NCBI RefSeq assembly: GCF_902506535.1
Contig: NZ_LR733827.1
Coordinates: 321,755 to 385,754, forward strand
Origin: Pseudomonas sp. 8Z
Lineage (GTDB): Bacteria; Pseudomonadota; Gammaproteobacteria; Pseudomonadales; Pseudomonadaceae
Length of the DNA stretch: 64,000 nucleotides
Direction: 5' to 3'
The notes beneath the pieces are model-generated. The model worked only from the letters and a program-made list of their open reading frames with translations, ran no database searches and had not been told where the DNA came from. Every line of letters begins with the position of its first letter. Position 1 is the first letter of the stretch. The position numbers were made by a program, and so were the translations under genes. Shown here in pieces: positions 51,900-61,900 of the stretch.

Positions 51900-51950
51900 G
51901 TGGGAGGCGCTTCAGCGGCGAGCTCTTGTCGCGGCTAAAGCCCCTCCCAC
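51900..51950. repeat. REP pair (class B)
   Basis: GTGGGAGGCGCTTCAGCGGCGA and an inverted unit TCGCGGCTAAAGCCCCTCCCAC, 7 bp apart; just beyond the livF stop. Confidence 0.85.
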
Positions 51951-51969
51951 GGTTTACTTCGGCTACGGA

Positions 51970-52671
51970 TCAACCGCCGAGGTAGGCGTCGCGTACTTTC
52001 GGGTCGTTGAGCAGCTCTTCACCGCTGCCGCGCATGACGATATGGCCGTTTTCCAGCACATAGCCACGGTCGGCCAACTTCAGCGCCTGGTTGGCGTTTT
52101 GCTCGACCAGGAATACGGTCACGCCGTCCTGCCGCAGTTGCTCGATGATGTCGAAGATCTGCTGGATGATGATGGGCGCCAGACCCAGCGACGGCTCGTC
52201 GAGCAGCAGCAGGTTGGGCTTGCTCATCAGCGCGCGACCGATGGCGAGCATCTGCTGCTCGCCGCCGCTCATGGTGCCGGCGCGTTGGGCGAAGCGTTCC
52301 TTCAGGCGCGGGAACAGGTGCAGCACCTTGTCCAGTTGCTCCTGATTGTCCGCCTTGTTGCCGAAAAAGCCGCCCATGGCCAGGTTTTCCTCGACGGTCA
52401 GACGGGCGAACACGCGGCGGCCTTCCGGCACGATGGCGATGCTCTTGCGCATGATCTCCGGGGTTTCCATACCCACCAGCTCTTCACCCATGTAACGGAT
52501 GCTGCCACTGGTGGCGCGCGGGTTGCCGCACAGGGTCATCAGCAGGGTCGACTTGCCGGCGCCGTTGGCACCGATCAGGGTGACGATCTCGCCTTTCTGC
52601 ACGTCGATGCTGACATCGTGCAGCGCCTGGATCTTGCCGTAGAAGGTGGAGACGTTATTGAAGCTGAGCAT
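51970..52671 (-). CDS. livF: High-affinity branched-chain amino acid ABC transporter ATPase LivF/BraG
   Basis: 233 aa. Walker A GANGAGKSTL, signature MSGGEQQMLAIGRALM, Walker B LLLLDEPSLGLAP and H-loop VFLVEQNANQAL are typical of LivF. Energises leucine, isoleucine and valine uptake together with LivG. Last gene of the operon, 3 bp after livG; REP elements follow. Confidence 0.95.
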   Translation of the reverse strand: MLSFNNVSTFYGKIQALHDVSIDVQKGEIVTLIGANGAGKSTLLMTLCGNPRATSGSIRYMGEELVGMETPEIMRKSIAIVPEGRRVFARLTVEENLAMGGFFGNKADNQEQLDKVLHLFPRLKERFAQRAGTMSGGEQQMLAIGRALMSKPNLLLLDEPSLGLAPIIIQQIFDIIEQLRQDGVTVFLVEQNANQALKLADRGYVLENGHIVMRGSGEELLNDPKVRDAYLGG

Positions 52672-52674
52672 GGA

Positions 52675-53442
52675 TTACGCCTCCCCCAGATAGGCTTTGA
52701 TCACGTCCGGGTTACTGCGGATCTGCTCCGGCGTACCGTCGGCCAGGGGCGTGCCCTGGTTGATCACGTAAATGTGGTCGGAAATGCTCATCACCAGCTT
52801 CATGTCGTGCTCGATCAGCAGCACGGTGACGTTGTGCTCGTTGCGCAGCACGCCGATCAGTTCTTTCAGGTCTTCGGTTTCGCGTGGGTTGAGGCCTGCG
52901 GCTGGCTCGTCGAGCATGAGGATGCTCGGCCGCGTCATCATGCAGCGGGCGATTTCCAGGCGGCGTTGCTGGCCGTAGGCCAGGGTGCCCGCCTCGCGGT
53001 TGGCGAAGTCCAGCAGATTGACCTTTTCCAGCCAGTAGGCGGCAAAATCCATCGCTTCACGTTCGCTGCGGCGAAAGCTCGGCGTCTTGAACAGGCCGGC
53101 CAGGTAGCTGGTGTTGAGGTGGCGGTGCTGGGCGATCAGCAGGTTTTCCACCGCAGTCATGTCCTTGAACAGACGCACGTTCTGGAAGGTCCGCACCACG
53201 CCCTTGCGGGCGATCTTGTGCCCCGGCAGGCCTTCGATGGCCTCGCCATTGAGGCGGATGCTGCCCGAACTCGGCTGGTAGAAACCGGTCAGGCAGTTGA
53301 ACACGGTGGTCTTGCCGGCGCCGTTCGGGCCGATCATCGACACCACCTGCTTTTCCTTGACGTTCAGGCCCACCCCGTTGACGGCCAGCAGGCCGCCGAA
53401 ACGCATGGTCAGGCCGCTTACTTCGAGAATCGTGCGGCTCAT
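52675..53442 (-). CDS. livG: Branched-chain amino acid ABC transporter ATPase LivG/BraF
   Basis: 255 aa. Walker [19 protein letters not shown], signature [16 protein letters not shown] (the LAYG variant usual in LivG), Walker [14 protein letters not shown] and [14 protein letters not shown]. Overlaps livM by 4 bp. Confidence 0.95.
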   Translation of the reverse strand: MSRTILEVSGLTMRFGGLLAVNGVGLNVKEKQVVSMIGPNGAGKTTVFNCLTGFYQPSSGSIRLNGEAIEGLPGHKIARKGVVRTFQNVRLFKDMTAVENLLIAQHRHLNTSYLAGLFKTPSFRRSEREAMDFAAYWLEKVNLLDFANREAGTLAYGQQRRLEIARCMMTRPSILMLDEPAAGLNPRETEDLKELIGVLRNEHNVTVLLIEHDMKLVMSISDHIYVINQGTPLADGTPEQIRSNPDVIKAYLGEA

Positions 53443-54694
53443 CGCTTCAGCTCCAGGTGGGGACGTTGCATCGGCAGCAGACCTTGCGGGCGCCAGATCA
53501 TCATGAAAATCATGACCAGGCCGAAGATCAGCATGCGGTACTCGCTCAACTCACGCATCTCCTGCAGCATCACCATGACGATGGCCGCGAGGATCACGCC
53601 GAGCTGCGAGCCCATGCCGCCGAGCACGACGATGGCGAGGATCATCGCCGACTCGATGAAGGTGAACGACTCCGGCGTTACCAGGCCCTGGCGTGCGGCG
53701 AAGAAGCTGCCAGCGAAACCGGCCAGGCTGGCGCCGATGGTGAAGGCCGAGAGCTTGATCACGGTGGGGTTCAGGCCCAGCGCGCGGCAGGCGATTTCGT
53801 CTTCACGCAGTGCTTCCCAGGCGCGGCCAATCGGCATGCGCAGCAGGCGGTTGACCAGAAACAGCGTCAGCAGCACCAGCAGCAGGGCGATCAGGTAGAG
53901 GAAGACCACCTTGTACTGCGAGTTGTAGGCCATGTCGAAGAAGCCATGGAAGGTCGGCATGTCGGCCGGCACGCGACGCTCGAAGGACAAACCGAACAGG
54001 GTCGGCTTGTGTTCGTTGGCAATGCTCAGGCCGTTGGGGCCGCCGGTGAGGTCGGTGAGGTTGCGCAGCAGGATGCGGATGATCTCACCGAAGCCCAGGG
54101 TCACGATGGCTAGGTAGTCACCACGCAGGCGCAGCACCGGGAAACCGAGCAGGAAGCCGAACAGTGCGGCCATCATCCCGGCAATCGGTAGGCAGATCCA
54201 GAAGCCAAAGCCGAAGTAGTGAGAGAGGATCGCGTAGCTGTAGGCACCGACGGCGTAGAAGCCGACGTAGCCTAGGTCGAGCAGACCGGCCAGACCGACG
54301 ACGATGTTCAGACCCAGGCCGAGCATCACGTAAATCAGGATTAGCGTGGCAATGTCCACCGCGCCACGACTGGCGAAGAACGGCCAGACCAGGGCGACCA
54401 TCAGCATGGCGAGGATGATCCAGCGCTGAGTGGAGGGCAGGGTAAGGGCGTTACCGAGCTGGCTGGAGCCGCTCAGCAATTTGGGGCGCTTGGCCCAGGT
54501 CGGAGTGATGCGATCACGTAGCAGTTGCCAGACGAACACCAGCACGGCGGCACCAGCGATGCACCACAGCTCGAACGGCGTAGCGCCGTGTACTTCCAGG
54601 CTGATGCCTACAGTGGTCAGCTTCAGACCCAGCACCATGAAGGCCATGATCAGCACCAGCAGGGCGCCGAAAATGGCGGATTTGAGATTGCGTG

Positions 54695-54698
<4 letters not shown>
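53439..54698 (-). CDS. livM: Branched-chain amino acid ABC transporter permease LivM/BraE
   Basis: 419 aa with about ten helices. An N-terminal extension of about 90 residues with its own helix pair is typical of gammaproteobacterial LivM. The core includes [29 protein letters not shown] and the coupling segment [13 protein letters not shown]. Overlaps livH by 4 bp. Confidence 0.94.
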
Positions 54699-55618
<920 letters not shown>

Positions 55619-55688
55619 AGCCTAACTCCTGGGCAGCGCGTAAAGCGGCGCTTGTGGCGCAGCGCGAGGCCGGAATTCTTCTAATAGA

Positions 55689-55721
55689 CAAAGCCCACTG
55701 CGGAAGGCGCAGTGGGCTTTG
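55689..55721 (-). terminator. Hairpin attenuator between the binding-protein gene and livH
   Basis: 14-bp perfect stem CAAAGCCCACTGCG (55689-55702)/CGCAGTGGGCTTTG (55708-55721) with a 5-nt loop. The minus-strand tail is only weakly T-rich. Likely limits read-through so that the binding protein is made in excess. Confidence 0.8.
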
Positions 55722-55737
55722 GGTTCAGACAGGTAGC

Positions 55738-56859
55738 TTACTTGGCTTCGGACTTGGTGCCGTCCTGGTGCCACTCGTACACCACGAAGCTGAAGTCTTT
55801 CAGATCGCCCTTCTCGTCGAAGGCCAGGGTGCCAGTGGGGGTGTCGAAGCTGTTGGCGCGCAGGGCTGCGGCCACTTTAGCGGTGTCGGTGTCGCCAGCT
55901 TTCTCGATGCCTTCGGCGATGACCTGCACGGCGGCGTAGGCTGGGAACACGAACGGGCCAGTCGGGTCTTCCTTCTTGGCTTTGAAGGCCTCGACCAGTG
56001 CCTGGTTCTTCGGATCCTGGTCGAAGGATTTCGGCAGGGTCACCAGCAGGCCTTCGGAAGCAGGGCCTGCGATGGCCGAAATTTCCTTGTTACCCACGCC
56101 TTCCGGGCCCATGAACTTGACGTTCAGGCCGCGCTCTTTGGTTTGGCGCAGCAGCAGGCCCAGTTCCGGGTGGTAGCCGCCGTAGTAGACGAAGTCGACA
56201 CCGGCCTGGTTGAGCTTGGCGATCAGTGCGGAGAAGTCCTTGTCGCCGGCATTGATGCCTTCGAACATGGCGACTTTCACGCCTTTGCTTTCCAGGGTCG
56301 ACTTGACCGCAGTGGCGATGCCTTCACCGTACTGCTGCTTGTCGTGGATCACGGCAACGGTCTTGGGCTTGATGTGGTCGGCGATGAAGTTACCGGCGGT
56401 CGGGCCTTGCAGGCTGTCCAGGCCGATGGTGCGGAACACCAGTTCGTAGCCACGAGCGGTGATTTCCGGGCTGGTGGACGCCGCGGTGATCATCAGGATG
56501 CCTTCGTCTTCGTAGATGTCGGAGGCCGGTTGAGTGGAGCTGGAGCACAGGTGGCCAACGACGAACTTGACGCCATCGTTGACGATTTTATTGGCAACGG
56601 CTACGGCTTGTTTCGGATCGCAGGCATCGTCATAAACCACGCCTTCGAGCTGGGCACCGTTCACGCCGCCCGCCTTGTTGATCTGCTCGATGGCCATTTT
56701 GGCACCGATGAATTGCATCTCACCGTACTGGGCGACCGCGCCGGTAACCGGGCCGGCCAGAGCGATCTTGATGGTGTCTGCTGCCATCGAATAGCTGGCC
56801 GCCCCTGCCAGTGCCATTGCGGCAAACAGTTTGGAAATCTGTTTAGTAGCCTTTTTCAT
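55738..56859 (-). CDS. braC: Branched-chain amino acid periplasmic binding protein LivJ/BraC
   Basis: 373 aa from ATG 56859. Signal peptide MKKATKQISKLFAAMALAGAASYSMA/ADTIKI. Type-1 periplasmic binding fold with VTGAVAQYGEMQFIGAKMAIEQIN, YDDACDPKQAVAVANKI, CSSSTQPASDIY and YYGGYHPELGLLLRQ. Delivers Leu/Ile/Val (and Ala/Thr in P. aeruginosa BraC) to LivHMGF. The longer open frame upstream is not used, since the signal peptide begins at 56859. Confidence 0.95.
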   Translation of the reverse strand: MKKATKQISKLFAAMALAGAASYSMAADTIKIALAGPVTGAVAQYGEMQFIGAKMAIEQINKAGGVNGAQLEGVVYDDACDPKQAVAVANKIVNDGVKFVVGHLCSSSTQPASDIYEDEGILMITAASTSPEITARGYELVFRTIGLDSLQGPTAGNFIADHIKPKTVAVIHDKQQYGEGIATAVKSTLESKGVKVAMFEGINAGDKDFSALIAKLNQAGVDFVYYGGYHPELGLLLRQTKERGLNVKFMGPEGVGNKEISAIAGPASEGLLVTLPKSFDQDPKNQALVEAFKAKKEDPTGPFVFPAYAAVQVIAEGIEKAGDTDTAKVAAALRANSFDTPTGTLAFDEKGDLKDFSFVVYEWHQDGTKSEAK

Positions 56860-57152
56860 AGTGCTCCACTCTTTTTGTGCTTTCGTTGTTTTAGTTCTTG
56901 CGGCCATCGCTGCAGAACTGGGTTGTAACCCCGTCCATAGCGCCGACAACTGTACCGGTTCAGTTTAGAGCGCCGATTTATGCCTTGAAAAGCTAACAGT
57001 CAGAGGCGAAAGGAGGGGTGTCGCTTAATTGCAAGGAACGTATAGAAACACGGCGTGTCCCGTTACGGGCGCAGAGCGTCTCGCGGCTTGCCAGCGGGTA
57101 TGTCGGCGCTATCATTGCGCGCTTCCATACGCCAACCGACACGGGGCATGCC

Positions 57153-57470
57153 ATGACGGAACAAACAAGCACCCTCTATGCCAAGCTGCTTGGCGAAACG
57201 GCCGCCATTACTTGGCAGGAGTTACAGCCATTCTTTGCACGTGGTGCATTGCTATGGGTCGAAGGTCGTCAGGATTTGGTCGCAGTGGCCGAAGCCGTTG
57301 CCAGCGATGATCAAGCTAAAGTCGCGCAGTGGATGGCGCAGGGTGTGCTGGGCAAGCTCGAAGACAGTCAGGCTGAAAGCTTGCAGGCGCGAGAGCCTCA
57401 GCTCTGGGCCGTAGTCGTTGCGCCTTGGGTGTTGGTTCAAGAGCGGTTGTCGGCTGTTTCGTTGCACTGA
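57153..57470 (+). CDS. DUF2288 family protein
   Basis: 105-aa acidic cytoplasmic protein (TLYAKLLGETAAITWQELQPFFARGALLWV…). The DUF2288 pattern LAKLLGETA.I.W.EL..FFA.G.L..V is visible. Function unknown. ATG 57153 fits the conserved start; a longer frame upstream is not supported. Divergent from braC. Confidence 0.82.
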   Translation: MTEQTSTLYAKLLGETAAITWQELQPFFARGALLWVEGRQDLVAVAEAVASDDQAKVAQWMAQGVLGKLEDSQAESLQAREPQLWAVVVAPWVLVQERLSAVSLH

Positions 57471-57549
57471 TAAGGTGCGCTGAGTATTGAAGAGGCTCGT
57501 TCTAGAGCGTTCGGCGCCTCTTTGTTGTGGTTCATGAGGGAGTCATGAG

Positions 57550-57918
57550 ATGTTCCAGCCCGGCCATTTGCACCGTGACAATATCCCAGGCCTCGCTGGC
57601 CAGCCCGAGTACCGTATCGACTTCTACTACGACGTGCGCCTTGACCCTCAGGAAGGGCTGATGCTGCATGGGCGCCTGGTGGGTGAAATTGAAGGCAAGG
57701 TCTTCGAGGAAATCTTCGAGATGCACCGCGACACGGCCTTCAACTTCGCCAGTCTGATCTCGCGCTTGGTCGCCAAGCATGGCCTACATCCCAACCACAG
57801 CCCGATCATGCGCGAGCATAAGGAATACGACGCCATCTTCGAGGACATCCGCGCCAAACTGCATGCCAAGCCAGGTGACGCGGTGAATTTCGACCACCTT
57901 GAGCAAGATGGCCTTTGA
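57550..57918 (+). CDS. DUF5064 family protein
   Basis: 122 aa. Starts MFQPGHLHRDNIPGLAGQPEYRIDFYYDV and contains HRDTAFNFASLISRLVAKHGL and YDAIFEDIRAKL, the pattern of a Pseudomonas-restricted uncharacterised family. Soluble, mixed alpha/beta; no catalytic motif. Function not known. Confidence 0.82.
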   Translation: MFQPGHLHRDNIPGLAGQPEYRIDFYYDVRLDPQEGLMLHGRLVGEIEGKVFEEIFEMHRDTAFNFASLISRLVAKHGLHPNHSPIMREHKEYDAIFEDIRAKLHAKPGDAVNFDHLEQDGL

Positions 57919-58011
57919 ACGCAGGCGCTATGGGCTAATCCGTTTCAGATGAGGCCAGTGCTGCCTAAGCGCTGGGCAGACATGGCGGTGGGGAAGAGGA
58001 GATCGAGCGCA

Positions 58012-58944
58012 TTAGGCGCTGTAGGTATGGGTGCAGATGCGGTTACGGCCTTCGCTTTTGGCGCGATAAAGTTGTTCGTCGGCCCAACGCAGGTGCTGTT
58101 CCTGACTGGCGATTGAGGTTGGTAGCAGGGTTGCCGCACCGATCGAGAGCGTTACCCTGCGTGCTATCTCTGAGGCCTGATGCTCGACGCCAAGTTGCTC
58201 AATCGCCACCTGTAGTTGTTGCGCTACGTTCAGCGCGCCTGCTTCATCGGTATCCGGCAGCAGTACGGCGAACTCTTCACCGCCGAAGCGGCTCGCCTGG
58301 TCATGAGGTCGACGTACCGAAGCATTGAGTGCCTGAGCTATATCGCGCAGGCACTGGTCGCCACGTAGGTTGCCATAGAAGTCGTTGTACTTTTTGAAGT
58401 GGTCGACATCGATCATCAGCAATGACAGCGGGTTTTGCTCGCGCCGAGCATGGGCGTGGGCGATCTCGAAGCGTTGATCGAAGCTGCGGCGATTGGGAAT
58501 ACCGGTCAGCCCATCGAGCATGGCCATTTCGCGCAGTACATCGCTTTGCAGCTTCAGCTTCAGGTGATTCAGTACACGGGCGCGCACCACGACGGAGTGA
58601 AAAGGCTTGCGGATGTAATCCACTGCGCCCAGCTCGAAGCCAACAACTTCATCATCCTCGTGGCCTTTTCCGGTCACGAAAATCACCGGAATGTGGCTGG
58701 TTTCTGTAGCCGCCTTCAGGCGCCTACAGACCTCGTGCCCATCCATATCAGGCATCATCACGTCGAGTAGAATCAGATCCGGGAAAAGGTCGCGGCTCAT
58801 TTTCAGCGCCTGCTCGCCACTGGTTGCCATGTAGACGTCACACTCAGCGCGGAACAGCTCATGCAGCAAACGGATATTCAGTGATTGGTCGTCGACAAGC
58901 AGCAGTTTCGGGCGGCTGTTTAGGTAAGTCTGCAGGCGCTCCAA
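58012..58944 (-). CDS. Response regulator with GGDEF domain (diguanylate cyclase)
   Basis: 310 aa. N-terminal REC domain (phospho-acceptor Asp61 in LILLDVMMPD, switch Lys113 in IRKPF), C-terminal GGDEF domain with active-site GGEEF at 221-225. RxxD inhibitory site Arg212-Asp215 lies five residues before it, so product feedback is expected. Should make c-di-GMP when phosphorylated. Starts at TTG 58944 (SD GGGG), one base after the stop of the hybrid kinase gene, so the two are translationally coupled and functionally paired. Confidence 0.93.
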   Translation of the reverse strand: MERLQTYLNSRPKLLLVDDQSLNIRLLHELFRAECDVYMATSGEQALKMSRDLFPDLILLDVMMPDMDGHEVCRRLKAATETSHIPVIFVTGKGHEDDEVVGFELGAVDYIRKPFHSVVVRARVLNHLKLKLQSDVLREMAMLDGLTGIPNRRSFDQRFEIAHAHARREQNPLSLLMIDVDHFKKYNDFYGNLRGDQCLRDIAQALNASVRRPHDQASRFGGEEFAVLLPDTDEAGALNVAQQLQVAIEQLGVEHQASEIARRVTLSIGAATLLPTSIASQEQHLRWADEQLYRAKSEGRNRICTHTYSA

Positions 58945-58945
58945 A

Positions 58946-61900
58946 TCAATCCCCTTTTACAGTGTTGTGTAATGCGTGAAGCAAGTGCCGCGCACGTTGG
59001 AAGTCCAATGCATTGACGGCTTGGCTGATTTCATTGAAGCGTTCGCGTTGCGCTTCAGGTATCCGTGTCGCCAGTTGTTGCACCGAATCAAGGGCGCTCA
59101 GATTGCCTTGCTCCAGTTGCACGTTAAGCGCTTGCAGTGCCTGCGTCCACTCTGTGCTTGCTGGGGATTGGATCGTTTCAGGGGCGGGTACGTCACTTGC
59201 GGCGGCAAATATCGTTTGCAGGCGCGCGCAACTGTCGGTGAGTTGCTCGCGTAGGGCGATTATCCAACTGCCATCTTCAAGCAGGACGCTGGGGTCTTCG
59301 GCGAGCTGTTTTTCCAGGGCTGCGCAGCGCACCGAGAGCTGCCGGGCTCCGATGGTTCCGGCGCTGCCTTTGAGTGTGTGTAGGCTCTTGAGCATGGCGC
59401 GGGTATCGCGTTGTTGCAGGTGCAGTTGCAACTGATCTAGCTGTTGTTTCAGGTCGGCGGGGAACAGTTCCAGCATCGAACGCAAGAGTGTCAGGTTACC
59501 GCCAAAGCGCTTGAGAATGGCTTCTTCGGCTTCGAGGCTGTCGTCCTCTTGGGTTGCGGTATTGGCTGTCGTCTGTAGACCGCACCAGTTACGGAGCACC
59601 GCGACCAGCCTTTCGATGTCGATGGGCTTGCCGATATGATCGTTCATGCCGACAGCCAGGCATTGGTCTCGGTCGGTATTGGACGCATTGGCGGTCATGG
59701 CGATGATTGGTTGCGTCTGGTGAGTGGGATGCTGGCGAATCCGGCGGGTAGCTTCCAGGCCGTCGATGTCGGGCATTTGCACATCCATGAGGATGGCGTC
59801 GAAGGCGGGGTGTGCATTGAGGGCCAGTTGCACGCCTTGCAGCCCACCTTCGGCGAGTTGCACGTCGGCGCCTTCGCCTGCCAGCAGTTCACGGGCGACC
59901 TGGCGGTTCAGTGCATTGTCTTCGACCACCAATAGCCGTAAGCCCAGTAGACGCTGGCCCAGTTTATAGCCTGGCAGCACTGGCTCGACGCTGTTGCCAT
60001 GGCGAGCTTGGTGGATGCAGGCGACCAATTGGCGCGGGGTGACCGGTTTGGTGAGGAAGCCGGCAAATGGCGCATTGGCTTCGCCGTAGCGGTCAGACAG
60101 CACTTCTCGGCCATGTGCTGTGATCATGATGACCGTTGGTGGGGGCAGGCCCGGTGTGCAGCTCTCGCGTATGCGCTGTGCTACTTGCAGGCCATCCATT
60201 TCGGGCATGCGCCAGTCCAGCAGGACGATATCGAAGGCGGGCTGTGCTTGTTGTACGCACAGTAGGGCGTCATCACCACTGTCGGCGGTTTCGGCATACC
60301 AACCCAGGTCGAGGATGGTCTGCTGCAACAGTTGCCGCGCCACTGGGTTGTCGTCGACGATCAATAGGCGCAGAGGTTCGGGGGCGTTATGGCGGTGCAC
60401 CAACAGATCCGCCTCTTCGCGTGCGCCCAGTTCGATGTCGAACCAGAAGCGGCTGCCTGAGCCGAGTTGGCTTTCCACGTGCAGCGTACCGCCCATCAGT
60501 TCTACCAGGCGTTTGCAGATCACCAGACCAAGCCCAGTACCACCGTAGCGGCGTGTGGTGGAGGCTTCGGCTTGGGTGAAGCCGTCGAAGATCCGCTGTA
60601 ACTGCTGCTCGCTGATACCAATGCCGGTATCACTGATGGCGACACGTAATCTGATGCGCTCGGCCGTGCGCTGCAACTGGTGCAGGCTGACCACGACTTG
60701 GCCGCTGTGGGTGAATTTGAGGGCATTGCCTGCCAGGTTGATGAGCACCTGCTGCAGGCGCAGGCTGTCACCCAATAGCGCACTGGGCAGGGCCGTGTCG
60801 ACGTCGAACATGACTTCGATGTCCTTGTCGCCCTGGTTGCCTGCCAGCACGACTGCCAGGTCGCGCAGCATGGGTTCCAGCTCGAACTCGTGTAGATCCA
60901 ATTGCAGTTTGCCAGCTTCGATCTTCGAGTAGTCGAGAATGTCGTTGAGCAAGCCGAGCAGAGAGTGTGCTGCGCCTTGCGCCTTGAGCACGTAGTCGAG
61001 CTGCCGCGGGTTGAGCTCGGTGCCTTGCACCAGTTGCAGCATGCCCAATACCGCATTCATGGGGGTGCGAATTTCATGGCTCATGTTGGCCAGGAAGGCG
61101 CTCTTGGCTGCGCTGGCTGCGTCGGCTTGTTCTTTGGCGTGGCGCAGGCTGGCTTCGAGTTGCAGTTGCGCCGTGATGTCGCGGTTGATGCCGGTGACCT
61201 TGACGGGGTTGCCCAGATGATCGCGCTCGACATGCGCGCCAGGCTGGATGTGCAGTACCTGGCCGTCGGGCCTGATGACGCGAAACACGCGGTCGAATGT
61301 CGCCCGGCCAGCCAGTACGTCCTGCAGGTTCATCTCGGTGGCAGGTCGGTCGTCGGGGTGCAGACGCTCACGCCAGTGCCGGTAATTGATGTTGTCTTCA
61401 CGTTGCTCGGGTGAGTAGCCGTAAAGCTCGAACATCCGGTCATTCCACTGCAGCCGGTTGTCCGCAGGTGTCCAAGACCAGATGCCCAGCTCAGCGACTC
61501 TGGCTGCCAGGGCGACTTGGTCGTGTGCGGCCAGCGCTTCGCGGCGTAGCCGAACTTCCTTGGATAGATCCAGAGCGATGCCCAGGTAGCCAACCAGATC
61601 CCCGCTGGCGTTGCGCATGGCGGTCACCAGCAAGGTCACCAAAAGGTGTGAGCCATCCTTGCGCACGTAGGTCCATTCGCGGTTTTCAGCGCCTTCCAGT
61701 TCCGACTTATGCACGAATGCGCGAAAACCGCTGATGGGCTCGCCGTATTCCTGGCTGAGCTCTTCGCCGCGTGCTTGAACCTCTTCGGCGAGGTGGAAGA
61801 TCGCCGGTGTTTGTACGCCCAACATTTCCTCGGCGCTATAGCCCAGCAAGCGTTCGGCGCCTCGATTGAATACGCGAATCACCCCGTCTAGATCCGTGGC

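Noticed and set aside
52042..53898. 618-codon plus-strand frame opposite livF/livG
   Set aside because: Shadow of two well-defined ATPase genes; composition dominated by Gln/His/Val/Gly from antisense codons.
55654..56928. 424-codon plus-strand frame opposite the braC gene
   Set aside because: Antisense to a binding protein with signal peptide and conserved motifs; no domain seen.
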